The translations under genes and the position numbers were made by a program. Below, piece after piece: positions 49,305-53,968 of a DNA stretch of 53,968 nt. The stretch is from the NCBI GenBank assembly GCA_965370805.1, contig CBDUVZ010000004.1, positions 1 through 53,968 on the forward strand. The letters run 5' to 3'. Every line of letters starts with the position of its first letter. The stretch's first letter is position 1. A model generated the notes under the pieces. It saw only the letters and a program-made list of their open reading frames with translations. It was not told the origin of the DNA and made no database searches. Origin of the DNA: CBDUVZ01 sp965370805. Its GTDB lineage: Bacteria > Hydrothermota > Tepidihabitantia > Tepidihabitantales > Tepidihabitantaceae.

Positions 49305-50336
49305 CTACCCGAGGTTCAGTTCGGACTGACCGGGCCGGACTTGCTTGCGGCCGAAATGCTCATATGCCTGCTGGGTCGCAACCCGGCCGCGCGGCGTACG
49401 CTGAATAAACCCCTCCTGCACGAGAAAAGGCTCATACACCTCCTCGATCGTTCCCGCGTCCTCGCCGACCGCCACCGCCAGCGAGCTGAGCCCGACCGGG
49501 CTGCCTCGGAACTTGTCAATCAGCGTCAGCAGTATCTTCTTGTCCATTTCGTCCAGGCCCCGGGCGTCGACGTCAAGCCGGCCCAGCCCGTACTGAACCA
49601 CCTCCTGGTCGATCCTCTCCCGGCCCTGAACCTGGGCGAAATCCCGCACCCGGCGCAGCAGCCGGTTGGCGATGCGGGGCGTGCCGCGCGCCCGACCGGC
49701 AATCTCCCGTGCCCCGTCGATGTCGATCTCGACCCCGAGAATCCGCGCCGACCGCTCGACAATCTTGAGCAGGTCCTCCGGCGGGTAGTAGTCGAGACGG
49801 AACGTAATCCCGAATCTGGAGCGCAGCGGCGCGGTCAGGAGACCGGACCGGGTGGTCGCGCCGACAAGCGTGAAGTCGTGAAGAGTAATCCTCTCCGAAC
49901 GCGCGCCCGGGCCCTTGTCGATCAGCACGTCGATGCAGAAATCCTCAAGCGCCGGGTACAGGAACTCCTCGACCGCCTTGTTGGTACGATGAATCTCGTC
50001 GATGAAGAAAACGTCCCGCGCGGCAAGGCCGGTCAGGATGCCGGCCAGGTCAACCGGCCGCTCCAGGATCGGACCCGAGCTGCACCGTATCCCGGTTCCC
50101 ATCTCCTCGGCGATGATGTACGCCAGCGTGGTCTTGCCCAGGCCCGGCGGCCCGAACAGCAGCACGTGCTCAAGCGGCTCCTCCCTCATCCTCGCCGCCT
50201 CGACGAACACCCTGAGATTGTCCTTGACCCGCTGCTGGCCGACGAACTCATCGAGCCGGCGCGGTCGTATCTGCTCGTCCAGTGCATCTTCACCCGCCAG
50301 GCACCGGGGTGAAACCAGCCTCTCGCCGCTCGTCAT
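49305..50336 (-). CDS. ruvB: Holliday junction helicase ATPase subunit RuvB
   Basis: 343 residues. Walker A GPPGLGKTTLAYII, Walker B FIDEIHR, arginine finger region and RuvB signature TTRSGLLTAPLRSRFG. The C-terminal winged helix ends QQAYEHFGRK. Ring motor that drives branch migration with RuvA. Starts 9 nt after the ruvA stop. Confidence 0.98.
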   Translation of the reverse strand: MTSGERLVSPRCLAGEDALDEQIRPRRLDEFVGQQRVKDNLRVFVEAARMREEPLEHVLLFGPPGLGKTTLAYIIAEEMGTGIRCSSGPILERPVDLAGILTGLAARDVFFIDEIHRTNKAVEEFLYPALEDFCIDVLIDKGPGARSERITLHDFTLVGATTRSGLLTAPLRSRFGITFRLDYYPPEDLLKIVERSARILGVEIDIDGAREIAGRARGTPRIANRLLRRVRDFAQVQGRERIDQEVVQYGLGRLDVDARGLDEMDKKILLTLIDKFRGSPVGLSSLAVAVGEDAGTIEEVYEPFLVQEGFIQRTPRGRVATQQAYEHFGRKQVRPGQSELNLG

Positions 50337-50345
50337 TGCCCGTTC

Positions 50346-50903
50346 CTACCTTGCCTGTAGCGCCAGCTTCAGGATTTCCTGCAGTGTCATGTCGTCGGCA
50401 AGCCCGATCCGGCCCAGCCGGGAACGGGCTTCTCTCCGCGTCAGCCCGAGCGAAACCAGCGCCGCCGCGGCATCCACCAGCAGCGGTTTGTCGGGCTGTG
50501 TCGGAACCGTCTTCTCGCTCAGTTCGACCAGGACCCGCTGTGCCTTCTTCGGCCCGATGCCGGGAACCGTCTGCACCACCTCGATCCTGCCCGACGCTAT
50601 CGTGTCGAGTATCTCCTCCGGGCTGAACCGGGACAGGAAATTCAGCCCTGCTTTCGGCCCGATACCCTTGACCGACAGCAGCAGCCGGAACACATCCCGT
50701 TCCCCGGTGTCGAGGAACCCGTACAACTCGACCCCGTTCTGGGTGAACCGCGTGACAACGAAGAACTCGGCCGTATCGCCGAGTCCCCCGAGTCGATTCG
50801 AAGTAGAGAGCGGCACACCAATCTCATAGCCCGTACCCCGGCAGTCGAGCACCACCCGGGTCGGTTCCTTTTCCCGGATTATCCCGCGCAGGAACGCAAT
50901 CAT
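50346..50903 (-). CDS. ruvA: Holliday junction helicase subunit RuvA
   Basis: 185 residues. MIAFLRGIIREKEPTRVVLDCRGTGYEIGVPLS (OB domain), HhH motif VKGIGPKAGLNFLSRF and GIGPKKAQRVLVEL, and a C-terminal UBA-like RuvB-binding domain. ATGA overlap with ruvC. Confidence 0.97.
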   Translation of the reverse strand: MIAFLRGIIREKEPTRVVLDCRGTGYEIGVPLSTSNRLGGLGDTAEFFVVTRFTQNGVELYGFLDTGERDVFRLLLSVKGIGPKAGLNFLSRFSPEEILDTIASGRIEVVQTVPGIGPKKAQRVLVELSEKTVPTQPDKPLLVDAAAALVSLGLTRREARSRLGRIGLADDMTLQEILKLALQAR

Positions 50904-51475
50904 CCGGCCGCCAGCGGGAAAACCCCACGCTTGGCGAGGCAGTAGGCCGCAGCCAGCGCATCGGCCGCGTGTTCCGGCACCTTGTCGTCAAGCGACAGGA
51001 GTTGCCTGATCATGTAGTTCAACTGGCTCTTGGAGGCCCGGCCGCTGCCGGTCACCGCCAGCTTGATCGTCGCCGGTGTGAGTTCTTCAATCGGCACGCC
51101 CCTTCTGGCCAGGACCAACAGCAACACGCCCCGGGACTGGGCCGAAAGTATCACGCTCCGCGCGCCGACCGTCTTGAAAAAAAGTGTCTCGATTGCACAG
51201 CAGTCCGGACGATTGGCACTGAGGACCTCCTCCAGGCCGGAAGCAAGCCGGTCCAGCCTTTCGGGAATCCCGGCCTTGCTGTCGGTCTTGATAACTCCGA
51301 AATCAACCGTCCGGCCACCCTCAATAATCCCGTACCCGGTGGCGCTCAATCCCGGGTCGATTCCAAGTACTCTGCCGGTGGAATTAGCCGCCGGACACCT
51401 TCTCGAGGATCTCGTCCGGGATATCGAAATTGGCGTACACCTGTTGGACTTCTTCCAGTTCCTCGAGCATCTCAA
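50900..51475 (-). CDS. ruvC: Crossover junction endodeoxyribonuclease RuvC (start uncertain)
   Basis: The family core VLGIDPGLSATGYG begins at about 51369, with acidic residues D (GIDPG), E (CAIETLFF), and HAADALAAAYCL. It resolves Holliday junctions. No ATG, GTG or TTG stands in frame just before the core. The only canonical start is the ATG at 51475, which adds about 35 residues and overlaps yebC by 92 nt; ATA or ATT codons are nearer. The coordinates given use that ATG, and the true start is unsettled. Confidence 0.85.
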   Translation of the reverse strand: MRCSRNWKKSNRCTPISISRTRSSRRCPAANSTGRVLGIDPGLSATGYGIIEGGRTVDFGVIKTDSKAGIPERLDRLASGLEEVLSANRPDCCAIETLFFKTVGARSVILSAQSRGVLLLVLARRGVPIEELTPATIKLAVTGSGRASKSQLNYMIRQLLSLDDKVPEHAADALAAAYCLAKRGVFPLAAG

Positions 51476-52136
51476 CCAATCTCAGCACCCTGGTCGCGTC
51501 TTTCTCTCCCACTGCCACAGTGCTCGCCGCAATCTGGGTCAACTCCGCGCTCAACCATTCGACCCCGGCCTCCTTGAGTTGCTCCTTCACCGCTTCGTAA
51601 CTGCCCGGCGCGGTAACGACCGAGAACCCGCTCTCATCGGTCTGGACGTCGTCAGCGCCGGCTTCCAACGCCGCTGTCAACACCGCATCCTCATCCGCCT
51701 TGTCCTTGGAGATCACGATCAGGCCCTGAGGCTTGAACTGCCACGCCACGCACCCGGCCGCGCCCATGCTGCCGCCGTACTTGTCGAACACGTGACGGAC
51801 CGCGGCGGTGCTCCGGTTCTTGTTGTCGGTGATGGCATTGACCAGTATCGCCACCCCGCCCTGACCGTAGCCCTCGTAAACGACCTCTTCATAGCGGACG
51901 CCGGGCAGTTCCCCGGTACCTTTCTTTATCGCCCGTTCGATATTGTCGGCCGGCATGTTGATGCCTTTGGCCGCCTCGACCGCGGACCGAAGTCGGGGAT
52001 TGGCTTCAAGGTCTCCGCCACCCGTCCGCGCCGCCGTGGTGATTTCCCGAATCAGCTTGGAGAATGCCTTGCCCCGGGCGGCATCCGTCTTCGCCTTCTT
52101 GTGCTTTATGGTTGCCCATTTGGAATGTCCGGACAT
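51384..52136 (-). CDS. yebC: YebC/PmpR (TACO1) family protein
   Basis: 250 residues. MSGHSKWATIKHKKAKTDAARGKAFSKLIREIT, NPRLRSAVEAAKGINMPADNIERAIKKG and VYEGYGQGGVAILV are family hallmarks. Known as a transcription factor and as a translation helper at polyproline stretches. Heads the classic yebC-ruvC-ruvA-ruvB operon; AAGGAGG precedes the ATG. Confidence 0.97.
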   Translation of the reverse strand: MSGHSKWATIKHKKAKTDAARGKAFSKLIREITTAARTGGGDLEANPRLRSAVEAAKGINMPADNIERAIKKGTGELPGVRYEEVVYEGYGQGGVAILVNAITDNKNRSTAAVRHVFDKYGGSMGAAGCVAWQFKPQGLIVISKDKADEDAVLTAALEAGADDVQTDESGFSVVTAPGSYEAVKEQLKEAGVEWLSAELTQIAASTVAVGEKDATRVLRLVEMLEELEEVQQVYANFDIPDEILEKVSGG

Positions 52137-52171
52137 TACATATCCTCCTTGGAAAATCAGTTCAGGCCCCT

Positions 52172-52199
52172 ATTCTAGGTCGGTCTCCGACCCTGTCAA
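52172..52199 (-). promoter_or_regulatory. Promoter of the yebC-ruvCAB operon
   Basis: Minus strand TTGACA (52199-52194), 16-nt spacer, TAGAAT (52177-52172). The spacer contains the inverted repeat GGTCGG-AGA-CCGACC. Confidence 0.6.
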
Positions 52200-52309
52200 C
52201 GTCTATTGTCGGCGCATGGCTGACGACCAAACCATTGCTACGGTGCGGGACGCGAAACGAAAGCGGAGCAGCGATGAACCCTGCTCCGCCTTCCAGGATG
52301 ACGCTGGAG

Positions 52310-52648
52310 TTATTCGCCGTAGACTATGACTTTGTACGTTGCGATGATGCCGAGGATGTTCGTCATCTCGGTGTCAATATGGTGGATTTGGGTGATGCCT
52401 CCGACCTCCATTGCCCGCTTGATGCTTGCATCGCCGGTGATGATGAGTCCCAAAAAGGACTGCATCGACGCCTCACCCATCTTGGCTACGCCGGTTGTAG
52501 TCGGGCCGTAGTAGCTGACCGAGGCCAGCGGGGCCCTCGTGTTCTGATACAGCAGGCCGCCGCCGCCCATGGCAATCATCGCGCCGCAACCGGCCATGGT
52601 GGTCACGGCAAACGCAGCCAGCAGAGTCACGAGCAGGAGCTTCTTCAT
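52310..52648 (-). CDS. TRL-family lipoprotein
   Basis: 112 residues from the ATG at 52648. Lipobox MAGC after a clear signal (MKKLLLVTLLAAFAVTTMAG). The TRL-like family pattern is GLLYQNTRAPLASV, MQSFLGLIITGDASIKRAMEVGGITQIHHIDT and VIVYGE at the end. Function unknown. Its promoter is very near the end of the IS4 element. Confidence 0.82.
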   Translation of the reverse strand: MKKLLLVTLLAAFAVTTMAGCGAMIAMGGGGLLYQNTRAPLASVSYYGPTTTGVAKMGEASMQSFLGLIITGDASIKRAMEVGGITQIHHIDTEMTNILGIIATYKVIVYGE

Positions 52649-52714
52649 CTGACTTCCTTTACGGTACGTTGCTTCTTCCTGTGCTGTCCTCTTCTGAGGA
52701 ATGTACACCAGCCG

Positions 52715-52742
52715 AATCTATCCAATCCCAATCCGATGTCAA
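52715..52742 (-). promoter_or_regulatory. Promoter of the TRL lipoprotein gene
   Basis: Minus strand TTGACA (52742-52737), 16-nt spacer, TAGATT (52720-52715). The -35 is 30 nt from the transposase stop. Confidence 0.55.
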
Positions 52743-52771
52743 GCTTGCTATTCCAGGACTTTCCCCGTTTC

Positions 52772-53968
52772 TCACGTGAATTTGGAGAAGCAGAGTTGTG
52801 GGTCGTTGGACGGTGGTGCGGAAGAACACAACGGCCCTTTGCCCAAGCGACTCAGGATGTATGATATCCCGTCGGCAATCGCATAGTATCGGAATGGTGC
52901 GATGCCGTAGAATCGCCTTGCCGCCTGCAGTACGCGCCGTGTCAAAACCGCCAGCCGCAGCCGGTCGCCGAGATGCACCGCCGCAAAGTAACTCGCCGCC
53001 AGTACCAGCGCCGTCAAGTTGCACAGCCGCCGGCACGTCAACACCCGGATGTCCTCCGGATTGTAACTTTGCTTCGTAAAGCGTAGCGCTTCTTCGATCC
53101 GCCACCGCGTCAGATAGCCTTCCACCACAAACCACAACACGCGTCGGTTCCGACGTAGCGGCAGATTCGTCAACAGCATCAGCGGCGCCTCACCGAAACC
53201 TCGGACTACCACCAACCCCAATTCCTCCGACCGCCCAGGCAGTCGCACCCGCCGAAAGCCATACGCCAGCCGGTACGTCTTCTCCTCACCCGAAGTCTCT
53301 TTGATAATCCTTTCCTCGTAACATGAGGAACACCCACGGGCAATGTCTTCTGCCAGACGACACTGACCCCGAAAGAACAGATCGCGATCACCCCTTAGCC
53401 TTATGATGAATCGCATCTTCCGGTCTAACAATGGGTTGTAGACTTTCTTCCGATCCATGCCTCGGTCGGCAACCCAAATGCCGCGTGTCCCGCAATACTC
53501 GGTCACCGTATCCGCCGCCTTGAGCAGCTCGTCGTTCTCGCTCTGATACTCAGGTGCTGCGGCGGAGTAAAGCGATTGGTGAAGCGGGATGATATCGTTA
53601 CCACCGGATTGACAGGCAATCACATTGCACAGCCAGTAGCCATCCACCAGTGTCTTCGCGCTTCCGTCCCGCACCAAAGCCAGATACTCCATCTTCTTGG
53701 CGTAGGCCTTACGAATATCACTGGTGTCCAGAATCAGCAGTGCATCTTTCTGTACCCGGCGACTGCCCAGGCGGGCGATCTGGTCCAGAAGTACGCTCGC
53801 CAACCCGTTATTATTCAGGTTGGTTGAGAGCCGATCCTCGGTCTTTTTGAGCGAAACCGGTTCCTCCAGGGCGCGTCCGATCTGGCTCAGCTTCACGTCC
53901 ATACTAACCAGAATACCGTAGAGCATCTGCTCGACAAATCGCCCCAGCGGTTTGGAAAAACGGGGGGG
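52772..53968 (-). mobile_element. IS4-type transposase, 5' end outside window
   Basis: Frame open to the right edge, at least 384 residues from the first visible ATG (53926). DDE transposase: DTSDIRKAYAKK (first Asp), WVADRGMDRKKVYN (second Asp), and YLTRWRIEEALRFTK, an exact Y-x2-R-x3-E-x6-K (YREK) signature of IS4 transposases, bearing the catalytic Glu. The terminal inverted repeat could not be identified because one end is missing. The contig may have ended here because the IS is multicopy. Confidence 0.88.

Overview
The window looks like a GC-rich contig from an uncultured, double-membraned bacterium. Evidence for the outer membrane is a TonB-dependent receptor, several beta-barrel proteins and a LolA-like protein. 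Three secreted proteins end in a Por/T9SS-type sorting tail (…GVYF…), as in Bacteroidetes/Chlorobi relatives and candidate phyla such as WOR-3/Stahlbacteria. The assignment to such a phylum is inference. The right end breaks off inside an IS4-type transposase and the left end inside a DNA methyltransferase. I saw no rRNA, tRNA or CRISPR array.

Layout. 1-2.6 kb: 3' part of an adenine methyltransferase coupled to a DprA-like protein. 3.2-11.3 kb: stand-alone GMP synthase ATPase, HicAB, M23 peptidase, MFS transporter with PadR, TrmB regulator coupled to a secreted protein, ZIP transporter. 11.4-15.2 kb: a broken secreted protein, a barrel protein, ArsR regulator, and an ICMT-like/NifU-like/membrane protein operon. 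15.2-21.96 kb: a visibly AT-richer block with an ISL3 transposase remnant, DUF2023 + flavodoxin, a kelch protein, a TonB receptor, two small membrane proteins and an FmdE-like protein. 22.0-29.9 kb: feoC, feoB, two feoA, a DtxR regulator, then an MMPL/barrel/LolA-like export operon. 30.0-33.9 kb: nitronate monooxygenase-like protein and a pfkB-fba-sirtuin operon. 34-42 kb: a defence/mobile island (XRE regulator, a four-repeat SANT/Myb-like protein, an Abi_C operon, VapBC set inside a decayed type II restriction-modification gene). 42.2-53.97 kb: nitroreductase, hemerythrin, TMTC-like TPR protein, nadE, polysaccharide deacetylase, 3D-domain protein, yebC-ruvC-ruvA-ruvB, a TRL lipoprotein and the IS4 end.

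How parts fit. Iron or another divalent metal is the strongest theme. A DtxR-type repressor with the iron-type Cys (ACRMEH) heads the feo operon. The same 16-bp palindrome pattern, GTTAG-N-CA-N3-CTAAC, occurs in front of the feo operon, the MMPL export operon and the FmdE-like gene of the AT-rich block. In the first two it abuts the -10 of a near-consensus promoter. In the AT-rich block, two copies of a conserved structured element precede two small membrane-protein genes, one leading to flavodoxin and the other to the TonB receptor.

Promoters are unusually readable: TTGAC(A/C/G/T) and near variants, 16-17 nt spacer, TAnnnT. In several genes the start codon lies only 4-12 nt after the -10, which predicts leaderless or nearly leaderless mRNAs. 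Other genes have good Shine-Dalgarno sites, so both modes appear to coexist.
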